NCBI GenBank assembly: GCA_016214375.1 | Contig: JACROQ010000083.1 | Location: 1-14,169, forward strand | Length of the DNA stretch: 14,169 bases | Source of the DNA: Nitrospirota bacterium | GTDB taxonomy: Bacteria > Nitrospirota > 9FT-COMBO-42-15 > HDB-SIOI813 | Direction: 5' to 3' | Shown: positions 1-6,593 of the stretch, one piece after another | Layout of the letters: every line of letters starts with the position of its first letter | Position numbering within the stretch: position 1 is the first letter of the stretch | The notes under the pieces: generated by a model | The model's database searches: none | What the model saw: the letters and a program-made list of their open reading frames with translations, nothing else | Told to the model about the DNA's origin: nothing | Translations under genes and position numbers: made by a program

Positions 1-39
1 TTTTTCAAATTGCAGCTTTAAATCGTTCAGTAGTTTCAA
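1..39 (-). CDS. 5' end of an unidentified gene, cut by window edge
   Basis: A minus-strand reading frame opens with TTG at 37-39 and runs off the left edge (13 codons, reading MKLLNDLKLQFEK). It is supported by a perfect AGGAGG ribosome binding site at complement 45-50, five bases before the TTG, and by an extended -10 promoter further upstream. The peptide is too short to identify. The start is inferred from the strong ribosome site, since no ATG is available nearby. Confidence 0.5.
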   Translation of the reverse strand, partial: MKLLNDLKLQFEK

Positions 40-67
40 GGTTTCCTCCTGTTTTGATTTTTCCGCA

Positions 68-76
68 ATTATAGCA
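68..76 (-). promoter_or_regulatory. Extended -10 promoter for the gene at the left edge
   Basis: On the minus strand the sequence reads TGCTATAAT, a perfect TATAAT with an upstream TGn. The -35 region is poor (TTTAAT at 17-bp spacing), as is usual for extended -10 promoters. A start near 61 would give a short leader containing the AGGAGG at 45-50. The rest of 77-238 is AT-rich and I see no gene in it. Confidence 0.5.
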
Positions 77-238
77 TTTTCTCTTTATTTATTAAAGGAT
101 TATAGTTTATACACAGACTCTAATTAAATGAAAAATCCCAGAATAAAGTAAAATATAACCAGTACCTTTTATACGCATTAGACAGGTATTGATAGTCTGT
201 TTTAATTGCATATCAGCGGCATCATACCTAATCCCGCT

Positions 239-562
239 TTATACCTCCACGACCTCACCTTCCCGCCTTGCAATCTCGATAATTGCACTGGAATCGTCCT
301 CAAGCCACTGTTTTTCTCCGCAGGGAATCGGTTCAATCCGGTTGTCCGTTCTTGCGGCGAGATGCCATAGCATGTTTATGTCCTTCCTTTCTCGCCTTTC
401 ATCGAATTGAGGCGATACTACAAGAAGGTCTATATCGCTTAGGTCGCTTGATCGCCCGGTTGCATGGGAGCCGAATATGACCCCGTATCGCACAGAGACC
501 CCGTTCTCTCGAACCTTTCTGAGAAAGGCTTCTACTGATGATCTAACTGCTTTATCAACCAT
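239..562 (-). CDS. MNT-type minimal nucleotidyltransferase (probable antitoxin)
   Basis: This 107-residue protein belongs to the minimal nucleotidyltransferase family. The catalytic signature is visible: F-G-S at 30-32 followed by D43 and D45 (the GSx10DxD pattern), and a later R-I-E-P-I-P stretch typical of the family. In MNT/HEPN pairs the nucleotidyltransferase can neutralise the HEPN partner by AMP-ylating it, and the two often form a complex in the cytoplasm. The start codon lies inside the 3' end of the HEPN gene (31-bp overlap), so the two are translationally coupled and the HEPN gene is first. The length is normal for the family. The family assignment is firm. The antitoxin role is inferred from pairing. 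Confidence 0.85.
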   Translation of the reverse strand: MVDKAVRSSVEAFLRKVRENGVSVRYGVIFGSHATGRSSDLSDIDLLVVSPQFDERRERKDINMLWHLAARTDNRIEPIPCGEKQWLEDDSSAIIEIARREGEVVEV

Positions 563-921
563 TTGAATATCTCCTCTGCACGAACCATAAAGTTGTTTAC
601 CTCTTCCTGAGTCGGAACAGGCAATAACAATTCTGGATAACGCCCTTCGATATTGAACTCATTTGCTTCAGCCAGCAGGTTTTGTTGTTCCTGTGTAAGT
701 CCCAGACCGGCTTTTTCGGCAAGTCTTACAAGGTTATGAATAGGCGGGGCGATATTATCCGTATTACGGCAGACATGAGCTTTTAGAATCTTTTCAAGCG
801 CAAGATGAAGAAAAAAGAGGCCGTGCCTGAAGCGGTTCCTCCCGATTAGATCCTTGCCAACCTCCCAATCTTCCATAGCACCGTTACGCCAGTATTCAAC
901 CTGCTTGCCAATGTTTAACAT
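532..921 (-). CDS. HEPN domain protein (probable toxin partner of MNT)
   Basis: This 129-residue, mostly helical protein matches the HEPN (PF05168-like) pattern: Y-W-R-N-G-A-M-E-D-W near the N-terminus, then F-F-L-H-L-A-L-E-K-I-L-K-A-H at 36-49, P-P-I-H-N-L-V-R-L-A, and the G-R-Y-P-E stretch near residue 92. HEPN proteins paired with MNT proteins are commonly RNases or their inactive relatives. R28-x4-H33 and R32-x6-H39 fit the spacing of the HEPN Rx4-6H motif, but they lie in the N-terminal helix region, so I do not claim them as the active site. The gene is the first of a two-gene operon and overlaps the MNT gene by 31 bp. ATG at 919-921 is preferred because family members begin shortly before the Y-W motif. 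Confidence 0.82.
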   Translation of the reverse strand: MLNIGKQVEYWRNGAMEDWEVGKDLIGRNRFRHGLFFLHLALEKILKAHVCRNTDNIAPPIHNLVRLAEKAGLGLTQEQQNLLAEANEFNIEGRYPELLLPVPTQEEVNNFMVRAEEIFKWLIKQLDHQ

Positions 922-927
922 GGACTC

Positions 928-956
928 ATATTAATTTTATCAGTTCCTTTTGTCAA
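928..956 (-). promoter_or_regulatory. Promoter of the HEPN/MNT pair, possibly leaderless
   Basis: On the minus strand there is TTGACA (complement 951-956), a 17-bp spacer, and TAATAT (complement 928-933). The -10 box ends only six bases before the HEPN ATG, so transcription would start at or next to the start codon. No Shine-Dalgarno sequence is placed usefully for that ATG. Confidence 0.55.
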
Positions 957-976
957 ATGGTTTAGGGGGAAGATTG

Positions 977-1005
977 TTGAATGCCCGGTTTTTTAGTGAT
1001 ATTAT
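977..1005 (+). promoter_or_regulatory. Promoter of the small secreted protein gene
   Basis: TTGAAT (977-982), a 17-bp spacer and TATTAT (1000-1005). It is divergent from the HEPN/MNT promoter and upstream of the AAGGAG ribosome site at about 1023-1028. Confidence 0.45.
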
Positions 1006-1035
1006 TTACAACATAATCTGAAAAGGAGAATCAAC

Positions 1036-1335
1036 ATGAAAAAGGTTCTGTTGACTATAACACTAATTGGTTTTCTTGCAACCGGTGCTTTTGCTTTAGA
1101 ACATTCACAGATGCATGAGATGATGATGGAACAGGGCGGGCCTAAAACAGATACCCGGACAGAGTTAAAGATGCCTGAGCCTATGAAGGTGATGCATAAA
1201 GGGATAATGTGGTGGGGGGTATACTGGGGACAGCATATTCAATTCTGTAAACCACCCAGAGTTTGGCTGGATACTTACGAAAACGCCAGATATCAGGTAA
1301 TAAATAAAGATAACTATCTTGAGTTTATAACTTGA
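1036..1335 (+). CDS. Small secreted Met/His-rich protein, 3' end probably replaced by a RAYT remnant
   Basis: The frame encodes 99 residues starting at an ATG behind a good AAGGAG site. Residues 1-20 form a typical signal peptide (M-K-K, then a hydrophobic stretch ending A-F-A), so the product would be exported. Residues 21-56 are rich in Met and His, which can point to metal binding, but I do not recognise the family. From about residue 62 the character changes sharply. The DNA carries a REP-like sequence (ggggacag at 1226-1233), and residues 73-98 resemble the start of a RAYT transposase. I infer that the original gene was interrupted near 1205-1224 and that the present frame is an accidental fusion. 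Whether the product is stable is unknown. Confidence 0.55.
   Translation: MKKVLLTITLIGFLATGAFALEHSQMHEMMMEQGGPKTDTRTELKMPEPMKVMHKGIMWWGVYWGQHIQFCKPPRVWLDTYENARYQVINKDNYLEFIT
1224..1246 (+). repeat. RAYT-associated REP-like sequence
   Basis: The stretch contains ggggacag, then catattcaattctg. It resembles the left arm of the hairpin at 12921-12962 (ggacatccatgcttaattc), so the two look like members of one REP family. A second ggggacag occurs at 1347-1354, on the far side of the transposase remnant and in the same orientation. Confidence 0.5.
1252..1335 (+). pseudogene. Remnant of the N-terminus of a RAYT (REP-associated tyrosine transposase)
   Basis: In frame with the preceding secreted-protein gene, the translation P-P-R-V-W-L-D-T-Y-E-N-A-R-Y-Q-V-I-N-K-D-N-Y resembles the opening of Y1/RAYT transposases, which begin M-P-R and soon have Y-H-V-I-N-R-x-N-Y. 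Here the second motif His is Gln, the normal start codon position is CCA, and the frame stops after 27 residues. The catalytic HUH and Tyr parts are absent. REP-like ggggacag sequences lie on both sides. The identification rests on a short stretch and is moderately confident. Confidence 0.5.
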
Positions 1336-1420
1336 TTCGGCATTTGGGGGACAGTTACCGCCTGTTATCAAATGATAAAAACAAAATATTGATAGCCCCG
1401 GCTTATCAATGGCTTTCGCA

Positions 1421-1437
1421 ATTGCCGTAGCGGCAAT
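1421..1437. repeat. Short perfect palindrome in the 1336-1627 intergenic region
   Basis: attgccg, three bases (tag), then cggcaat: a 7-bp perfect inverted repeat. It has no following T-run, so a simple terminator is unlikely. It may be another REP-type remnant near the RAYT fragment. The rest of 1336-1520 shows no gene. Confidence 0.4.
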
Positions 1438-1522
1438 AGGTTTTCTGAAAGAGGCTACGGATTCCAGTCTTCTCTAATATCAGCTCCAGGGTTAAAAATC
1501 TCCGGACGGTAGGTAACTTCTC

Positions 1523-1551
1523 TTGACATCTACCTTCCCATATTATATAGT
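1523..1551 (+). promoter_or_regulatory. Promoter of the feoB operon
   Basis: TTGACA (1523-1528), a 17-bp spacer and TATAGT (1546-1551), five of six matches to the -10 consensus. Transcription would start near 1558, about 70 bases before feoB. Confidence 0.65.
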
Positions 1552-1560
1552 GCTGTCATC

Positions 1561-1583
1561 TTGAAAGTGATAACCAGTTTCAA
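1561..1583. promoter_or_regulatory. Candidate operator (inverted repeat) of the feoB promoter
   Basis: TTGAAA (1561-1566) and TTTCAA (1578-1583) form an inverted repeat separated by 11 bases. It lies just downstream of the predicted transcription start, a usual place for a repressor. The DtxR-family protein encoded two genes on is the natural candidate to bind it. The repeat is short and unlike a textbook IdeR or Fur box. Confidence 0.3.
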
Positions 1584-1627
1584 ATTGTGGCCCATAGACA
1601 GGGGGTATCTTCCTCTGTTAGGATAAG

Positions 1628-3598
1628 GTGTCTATGCACGATCATGGAACAGAAGCGATAAAAGCCGGCGAAAAGATAATCATCGTCGGCAATCCCAATG
1701 TCGGAAAGAGCGTCATCTTTGGTCTCCTCACCGGAAGGTATGCGGACGTTTCAAACTACCCTGGTACAACAGTAACCCTGACAACAGGTTCCTATAATAT
1801 GGGTGGGGTAGATACTCAGGTCATTGATACACCGGGTGTGAATACCCTGATACCGATGTCTGAGGATGAAGTGGTCACAAGGGATATCCTCATCAATGAG
1901 CCTGCAAAACAGATCATACAGGTAGTGGACGCCAAGAACCTGAGCCGGGGTCTCGTCATAAGCATCCAACTCGCCGAGATGGGGCTCCCCTTTGTCCTTG
2001 TCCTGAATATGTGGGATGAGGCCAACAGCCGCGGCATTAATATCGATGTTGAAAAGCTGGCCGCTGCAATCGGGACGATGGTTATCCCGACGGTTGGTGT
2101 CGAGAGGAAGGGGATAAAAGAGCTGCGGGAGGCCCTTTATAAAAGGACTTTTCCTTCCATCGCTATAAATTATGGGGAGGCGATAGAGGCCGGGATCAGG
2201 AGATTGGAACCCCTCCTTCCGGAGGTGAAATCTAAACGGGCCATCTCCCTGATGCTCCTTGCCGGGGATGAGAGCCTTAAACCCTGGCTTAAAGGGCATG
2301 TCGGCATAATCGACATCACTAAGATTGAGTCGATCCGGCATGATATCCAGGATAAGTATTATGAGCCGCTGGGTTATATTATCAATCAGATCAGGGTAAA
2401 GAGGTGTGAAAAGGTCATTGCCGATGTCATGTCGAAGAGTCAGACCGATAGAAGCCCCATCATGGTCCATCTTGGCAACTGGGCAATGCATCCGGTATGG
2501 GGGATACCGGTACTCCTTGCGGTGTTATTTCTGACCTATGAATTTGTCGGTGTATTCGGGGCCCAGACCCTCGTAGATCTCCTTGAACACAAGCTTTTCG
2601 GGAGTTATATCAATCCCTCTATGACCAAGGTGGTGACCCTGTTGACCTCTGATACCTTTTTCCGGGACCTGCTGATCGGTGAATATGGGATTATCACTAT
2701 GGCACTCACCTATTCCATCGCGATCATATTGCCCATAGTCGGGACATTCTTTATCGCCTTCGGTATCCTGGAGGACTCCGGATACCTCCCCAGGCTCGCC
2801 ATGATGGTCAACAAGATATTCAAGCTCATGGGCCTTCACGGCAAGGCGGCGCTCCCGATGGTCCTTGGATTAGGGTGCGACACGATGGCTACCCTGACCG
2901 CAAGGATCATGGAGACCAGAAAGGAGAGGGTCATTGTCACACTCCTCCTCGCCCTCGGTGTGCCCTGTTCAGCGCAACTGGGTGTCATCCTCGGTATGCT
3001 GGGGGGGATATCCTTTTATGTGACCCTGCTCTGGATTTTTATTGTTGTGCTGGTCTTGTTTTTGGTAGGATTTGTGGCATCGAAGGTGATAAAGGGAGAG
3101 AGTTCTGACTTCGTCTTTGATATCCCGCCCTTTAGGGTCCCCATCCTGTCAAATATCCTGTTCAAGACCCTTTCGAGGATAAAATGGTATCTGAAAGAGG
3201 CTGTGCCACTTTTCATCCTGGGGACATTAATATTGTTTACCTTGGATAAAACAGGTGTCCTGAAGGTGATTGAGGCCGGCGCCTCCCCGATTGTGGTAGG
3301 TTTTCTCGGTCTGCCCCGGAAGGCGACAGGCGCCTTCCTGATAGGATTCTTACGGAGAGATTATGGGGCAGCAGGACTCTATGCCCTTGCTGAGGCGGGG
3401 GAGTTAACCCCCAATCAAATCTTAGTCAGCCTTGTGACCATTACCCTCTTTGTCCCCTGTGTGGCAAACTCTATGGTGATGATCAAAGAGCGGGGACTAA
3501 AGACGGCTGTAGCTATCATGGCATTTATCTTCCCCTTTGCATTCCTGGTGGGAGGTGTGCTAAATTTTGTCCTGAATGGACTTGGTATTAAATTATGA
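1628..3598 (+). CDS. feoB: FeoB-family ferrous iron transporter
   Basis: The 656-residue inner-membrane protein imports Fe(II), using an N-terminal GTPase domain (about 1-185) and a multi-helix permease. Visible GTPase motifs are G-N-P-N-V-G-K-S at 21-28 (G1), Y-P-G-T-T-V (G2), D-T-P-G-V-N (G3) and N-M-W-D-E-A (G4). In the membrane part, Gate-like segments carry the conserved cysteines: G-L-G-C-D-T-M-A, V-P-C-S-A-Q-L and F-V-P-C-V-A-N. The wording differs from classical FeoB (G-C-N-V-P-A, S-C-S-A-R-L), so this is a divergent subtype. The start is GTG 1628 or ATG 1634; the AGGATAAGG just before serves either. The length is shorter than E. coli FeoB (773). No separate feoA is present. A FeoA-like domain is instead on the regulator encoded 23 bp downstream. 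Confidence 0.92.
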   Translation: MSMHDHGTEAIKAGEKIIIVGNPNVGKSVIFGLLTGRYADVSNYPGTTVTLTTGSYNMGGVDTQVIDTPGVNTLIPMSEDEVVTRDILINEPAKQIIQVVDAKNLSRGLVISIQLAEMGLPFVLVLNMWDEANSRGINIDVEKLAAAIGTMVIPTVGVERKGIKELREALYKRTFPSIAINYGEAIEAGIRRLEPLLPEVKSKRAISLMLLAGDESLKPWLKGHVGIIDITKIESIRHDIQDKYYEPLGYIINQIRVKRCEKVIADVMSKSQTDRSPIMVHLGNWAMHPVWGIPVLLAVLFLTYEFVGVFGAQTLVDLLEHKLFGSYINPSMTKVVTLLTSDTFFRDLLIGEYGIITMALTYSIAIILPIVGTFFIAFGILEDSGYLPRLAMMVNKIFKLMGLHGKAALPMVLGLGCDTMATLTARIMETRKERVIVTLLLALGVPCSAQLGVILGMLGGISFYVTLLWIFIVVLVLFLVGFVASKVIKGESSDFVFDIPPFRVPILSNILFKTLSRIKWYLKEAVPLFILGTLILFTLDKTGVLKVIEAGASPIVVGFLGLPRKATGAFLIGFLRRDYGAAGLYALAEAGELTPNQILVSLVTITLFVPCVANSMVMIKERGLKTAVAIMAFIFPFAFLVGGVLNFVLNGLGIKL

Positions 3599-3621
3599 TC
3601 CTGGGGAAGAGATAATAGAGG

Positions 3622-4311
3622 ATGGACTACTGGAAATCAAAGGAGCAGCGGCTTGAAGAGGACAGGGTAGATGAGGTCCTTGAGCTGATCTGGATGTTGA
3701 TTGAAGACGGGGAGGCGACCGTAGAAAATATCGCCAGGAAATCCGAAGACCCTCAGGTGTCGCCCCTGCTGAAGGATATCGAGTCCTTCGGGTTGATTTC
3801 TATCGATCATCACAGCGGGAAGGTTGCCTTTAAAGAGACAGGGAAGGGAAGGGCGGAACAGATCATCCGGCGGCACAGGATTGCCGAGCGGCTCCTCTCT
3901 GAGGTCTTTGAAGTAGAGGAGCGGCAGATCGAGGACCATGCCTGTGAATTAGAGCATACCCATGTCCTGGGGCAGGTAGTCGTGGACAGCATATGTACGT
4001 TCCTGGGACATCCCCCGACCTGTCCTCACGGGAAGGTCATCCCGAGAGGGGAGTGCTGCAAAAAGTTCTCCCTGGATGTCAAGCCGCTGGTAGGGTCATT
4101 GACAGACCTTCGTATCGGAGAAGAGGCGAAGATTGTCTTTATCTCATCGAAATATCATGCCCGGCTTGACCGTCTGAGTTCTCTCGGGATTATTCCAGGG
4201 AGTGTGATACGCCTCCACCAGAAACAACCTACCTATGTCATACGAATAGGGGAGACAGAGCTGGCCCTTGATAAAGACCTGGCGAAGGAGATATTTGTAA
4301 AGAAAATATGA
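3622..4311 (+). CDS. DtxR-family metal-dependent regulator with C-terminal FeoA/SH3-like domain
   Basis: The 229-residue protein has three parts: a winged-helix DNA-binding region (about 15-80), a metal-binding and dimerisation region (about 82-150), and a FeoA/SH3-like domain (about 152-228). Metal-ligand positions known from DtxR can be matched: H85 and E89 in H-R-I-A-E, and C108, E111 and H112 in A-C-E-L-E-H. The family trait C-P-H-G at 134-137 is present. DtxR proteins bind Fe(II) or Mn(II) and then repress uptake genes. Its place between feoB and a bacterioferritin suggests it senses iron and controls this operon, including itself. The ATG is only 23 bp after feoB, with GGGGAAG some 12 bases upstream. 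The metal specificity is inferred from context. Confidence 0.88.
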   Translation: MDYWKSKEQRLEEDRVDEVLELIWMLIEDGEATVENIARKSEDPQVSPLLKDIESFGLISIDHHSGKVAFKETGKGRAEQIIRRHRIAERLLSEVFEVEERQIEDHACELEHTHVLGQVVVDSICTFLGHPPTCPHGKVIPRGECCKKFSLDVKPLVGSLTDLRIGEEAKIVFISSKYHARLDRLSSLGIIPGSVIRLHQKQPTYVIRIGETELALDKDLAKEIFVKKI

Positions 4312-4369
4312 ATTGACAAAGAGGACATATCAGAGTGAAAATAGTTCTTGTAACCAAGGAGGGGCAAAG

Positions 4370-4792
4370 ATGAGCATAGAAAAGATTGTAAAGGCGCTTA
4401 ATCAGGATCTTGCTTTGGAAATTGCAGCGGCACTTCAATACCTGCATCACCATTGGACCGGAGAGGGCTATGACAGCCCTGCGGTTCTTGAGCTATTTGA
4501 AAAGATTGCACGGGATGAGATGAAGCACATGGAGATGCTTGCAGAAAGGATCAACTATCTGGGCGGTGACCCCACCCTCGCCCCGGCAGAGATCAAAAAG
4601 GGCGGCGACCTCCATAAGATGATGAAGGATGACCTTGATGGCGAAAACATGGCGATAAAGCAGTACAAGGTCCATATCAAACTCTTTGATGAATTGGGCG
4701 ACCCGACAAGCAGGCTGATGATGGAGAAGATCCTTAGTGATGAAGAGCGCCATGCGGATATCTGGGAGACGACGCTGGGGATAAAGAAATAG
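4370..4792 (+). CDS. Bacterioferritin-like diiron protein
   Basis: This 140-residue four-helix-bundle protein of the ferritin-like superfamily probably stores or oxidises iron in the cytoplasm. The six expected diiron ligands are present: E17, E50 and H53 (E-x-x-H), E92, E125 and H128 (E-x-x-H). M51, in D-E-M-K-H, aligns with Met52 of E. coli bacterioferritin, which binds haem between subunits, so haem binding is possible. It is shorter than E. coli Bfr (158) and lacks part of the C-terminal helix. ATG 4370 is chosen over an in-frame TTG at 4313 because a perfect AGGAGG lies at 4357-4362, and family homology begins at M-S-I-E-K. It follows the DtxR-like gene by 58 bp and precedes def by 15 bp. 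Confidence 0.85.
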   Translation: MSIEKIVKALNQDLALEIAAALQYLHHHWTGEGYDSPAVLELFEKIARDEMKHMEMLAERINYLGGDPTLAPAEIKKGGDLHKMMKDDLDGENMAIKQYKVHIKLFDELGDPTSRLMMEKILSDEERHADIWETTLGIKK

Positions 4793-4807
4793 GGCTGAGG
4801 TGAGCCG

Positions 4808-5344
4808 ATGGCAGTATTAAAGATTGTAACCTATCCTGACCCCCGCCTTCAGCAAAAAAGCAGACCGGTGGAGAAGTGGGACAAAGAGCTCTATGGGCTC
4901 ATAGAAGATATGGAACACACACTGGATGCCGCCCCGGGGCTCGGACTTGCGGCCGTCCAGGTCGGGGTTTCCCTGCAGGTCTTCCTTTATGATGAGAATG
5001 CAGGGGGGGGGAAATCAACAAAGAGTTACACAGCAATGATAAACCCGGAGATAGCCTTCCAGGAGGGTGAGATAAAGGAAGAAGAGGGCTGCCTGAGCAT
5101 CCCGGATTACAGAGATACGGTTGTAAGGGCGGCTGTTGTCAGGGTAAGAGGGTTTAACAAGGAAGGGGAACCTGTAGAGGTTAGCGGGGAAGGACTTCTT
5201 GCCAGGGTGTTCCAGCATGAGATAGACCATGTGAATGGAGTCCTCTTTATTGACAGATTGAGCAGCCTCAAGAGGGGTTTGTTCCTGCGGAGGATGAAGA
5301 AGCTTCAAAGGCAGACGAAGGCGGAGCTGTCAGGAAAGGTATGA
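4808..5344 (+). CDS. def: Peptide deformylase
   Basis: It removes the formyl group from the N-terminal methionine of new proteins in the cytoplasm. All three family motifs are intact: G-L-G-L-A-A-V-Q-V-G at 44-53 (catalytic Q51), E-G-C-L-S at 93-97 (metal ligand C95), and H-E-I-D-H at 137-141 (ligands H137 and H141, catalytic E138). The length (178) is normal. A run of nine G bases at 5003-5011 encodes part of a loop (A-G-G-G-K) between motifs 1 and 2, and the frame is intact there. A GAGGTG ribosome site precedes the ATG. The stop overlaps the fmt start (ATGA), so the two are translationally coupled. Many deformylases use Fe(II), which fits the iron genes upstream. Confidence 0.97.
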   Translation: MAVLKIVTYPDPRLQQKSRPVEKWDKELYGLIEDMEHTLDAAPGLGLAAVQVGVSLQVFLYDENAGGGKSTKSYTAMINPEIAFQEGEIKEEEGCLSIPDYRDTVVRAAVVRVRGFNKEGEPVEVSGEGLLARVFQHEIDHVNGVLFIDRLSSLKRGLFLRRMKKLQRQTKAELSGKV

Positions 5345-6306
5345 CAGTGGAAGCGGTCCCGGCCGTCGTATTCATGGGAACCCCCTCCTTCAGTGTTCCT
5401 TTTCTCGATACCCTGTTAAAAAGTGGAAGACGAGTTGCAGGGGTTCTCACACAACCGGACAAACCCAGAGGGCGGGGGCAAAGGCTTACGGTCCCTCCGG
5501 TCAAAGAGTTTGCCATTGAACATAACCTTCCCGTATTTCAGCCAGGACGGCTTTCTGACCCTGCGGTTATAGAGCAGATAAAGAAGATCCATCCTGAATA
5601 TATTGTCGTCGTTGCCTACGGCAAGATCGTCCCTGCAGAGATATTAAGAATTCCTGAGAAGGGCTGCATTAATGTTCATGCCTCTCTCCTTCCCGAATAC
5701 CGCGGGGCATCCCCCATTCAATGGGCCATCATCGAGGGGCGGACTTATACGGGTGTCACCACCATGGTCATGGCAGAGACACTGGATACCGGGGACATAT
5801 TACTTCAGGAGGAGATAGGGATTAATAGAAATGATACAGCCGGGGGCCTTAGTATCAAGCTCTCGGAGACCGGTGTGAGACTTCTTGTCAGGACATTGGA
5901 TGGTTTAGACCGGGGGGAGATAGTACCGAGGCCTCAGGACCATGCAAAGGCCACTTATGCCCCTCTGCTCAAGAAAGAGGACGGCCTGATAGACTGGGGG
6001 GCGGCATCAGAGGACATCTTTAACAAGATACGGGGATTTGACCCATGGCCCGGGGCCTATACCTTTTATAAAGGGGACCGATGGGGGGTCTGGAGGGCAG
6101 AAGTCTTTGAGAAAAGGGATTCAACCCATTCCCCGGGTGAGATTATCGGGGTCCAGCCTGGTGGGATTGTTGTTGTCACCGGGGATGGCGCCTTAAAGGT
6201 TACAGAGATACAGGCAGAGGGGAAGAAGAAGATGTCCGTTGCCGAGTATCTGAGGGGGCATAAGGTAGAGGGGGGGGTAATCCTGGACAAAGGGAGAAGA
6301 CAGTAA
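5341..6306 (+). CDS. fmt: Methionyl-tRNA formyltransferase
   Basis: It transfers the formyl group from 10-formyl-tetrahydrofolate to Met-tRNA of the initiator type, allowing normal translation start. The catalytic residues known from E. coli (N106, H108, D144) match N111, H113 (in N-V-H-A-S-L-L-P) and D149 here. The family segment Y-R-G-A-S-P-I-Q-W-A-I is intact, and the C-terminal tRNA-binding domain spans about 205-315. The length, 321, is normal. The start overlaps the def stop as ATGA. The TAA stop at 6304-6306 overlaps the 6-bp target duplication of the MITE-like element that follows, so the insertion lies directly behind the gene without changing the protein. Confidence 0.97.
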   Translation: MTVEAVPAVVFMGTPSFSVPFLDTLLKSGRRVAGVLTQPDKPRGRGQRLTVPPVKEFAIEHNLPVFQPGRLSDPAVIEQIKKIHPEYIVVVAYGKIVPAEILRIPEKGCINVHASLLPEYRGASPIQWAIIEGRTYTGVTTMVMAETLDTGDILLQEEIGINRNDTAGGLSIKLSETGVRLLVRTLDGLDRGEIVPRPQDHAKATYAPLLKKEDGLIDWGAASEDIFNKIRGFDPWPGAYTFYKGDRWGVWRAEVFEKRDSTHSPGEIIGVQPGGIVVVTGDGALKVTEIQAEGKKKMSVAEYLRGHKVEGGVILDKGRRQ

Positions 6307-6310
6307 GATT

Positions 6311-6522
6311 GATGAACTCGTAAAAAGTTGCCAGAAGCACTATTTGTCATTCCTTCACTTCGTTCAGGACGGCGTCTGAGCGAAGCGAAGCATCTGATAA
6401 ACAATGAGTTATCAGACCCTTCGCGGAGTTTACCCTGAGCAAGATTCTTCGGTCGCTTCGCTCCCTCAGAATGACAAGCGAAGGGCTCAGGGTGACAGTG
6501 AAGGACTTTTTAGGAGTTCATC
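6311..6522. mobile_element. MITE-like inverted-repeat element 1
   Basis: A 212-bp non-coding element bounded by 18-bp terminal inverted repeats with one mismatch: gatgaactcgtaaaaagt at 6311-6328 and its reverse complement at 6505-6522. The 6-bp direct repeat aagatt flanks it (6305-6310 and 6523-6528), as expected for a target duplication. Inside are a hairpin (ctgataa at 6394-6400 with ttatcag at 6409-6415) and a tctgagcgaagcgaag motif (6375-6390) with an inverted partner near 6455-6470. There is no transposase gene, so mobility would need one elsewhere. The ends resemble those of the element at 7948-8101. Confidence 0.75.
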
Positions 6523-6526
6523 AAGA

Positions 6527-6554
6527 TTGACACGGCGTAAAACATGCTTATAAT
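6527..6554 (+). promoter_or_regulatory. Consensus promoter of htpX
   Basis: TTGACA (6527-6532), a 16-bp spacer and TATAAT (6549-6554): both boxes are perfect. The first two bases of the -35 box belong to the right copy of the aagatt target duplication, so the insertion next to it left the promoter intact. Confidence 0.75.
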
Positions 6555-6593
6555 ATCTTTGTATCGTTAAATTCAATCTGGAGGGATGAAAAG

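Noticed and set aside
1751..2491. A 246-codon open frame on the minus strand inside feoB
   Set aside because: It lies wholly opposite a clear FeoB GTPase domain, its peptide has no recognisable family, and it has no ribosome site of note. It is a shadow frame.
4313..4369. TTG-initiated 19-residue extension of the bacterioferritin-like protein
   Set aside because: The perfect AGGAGG sits inside this stretch and points to ATG 4370, where family similarity begins.
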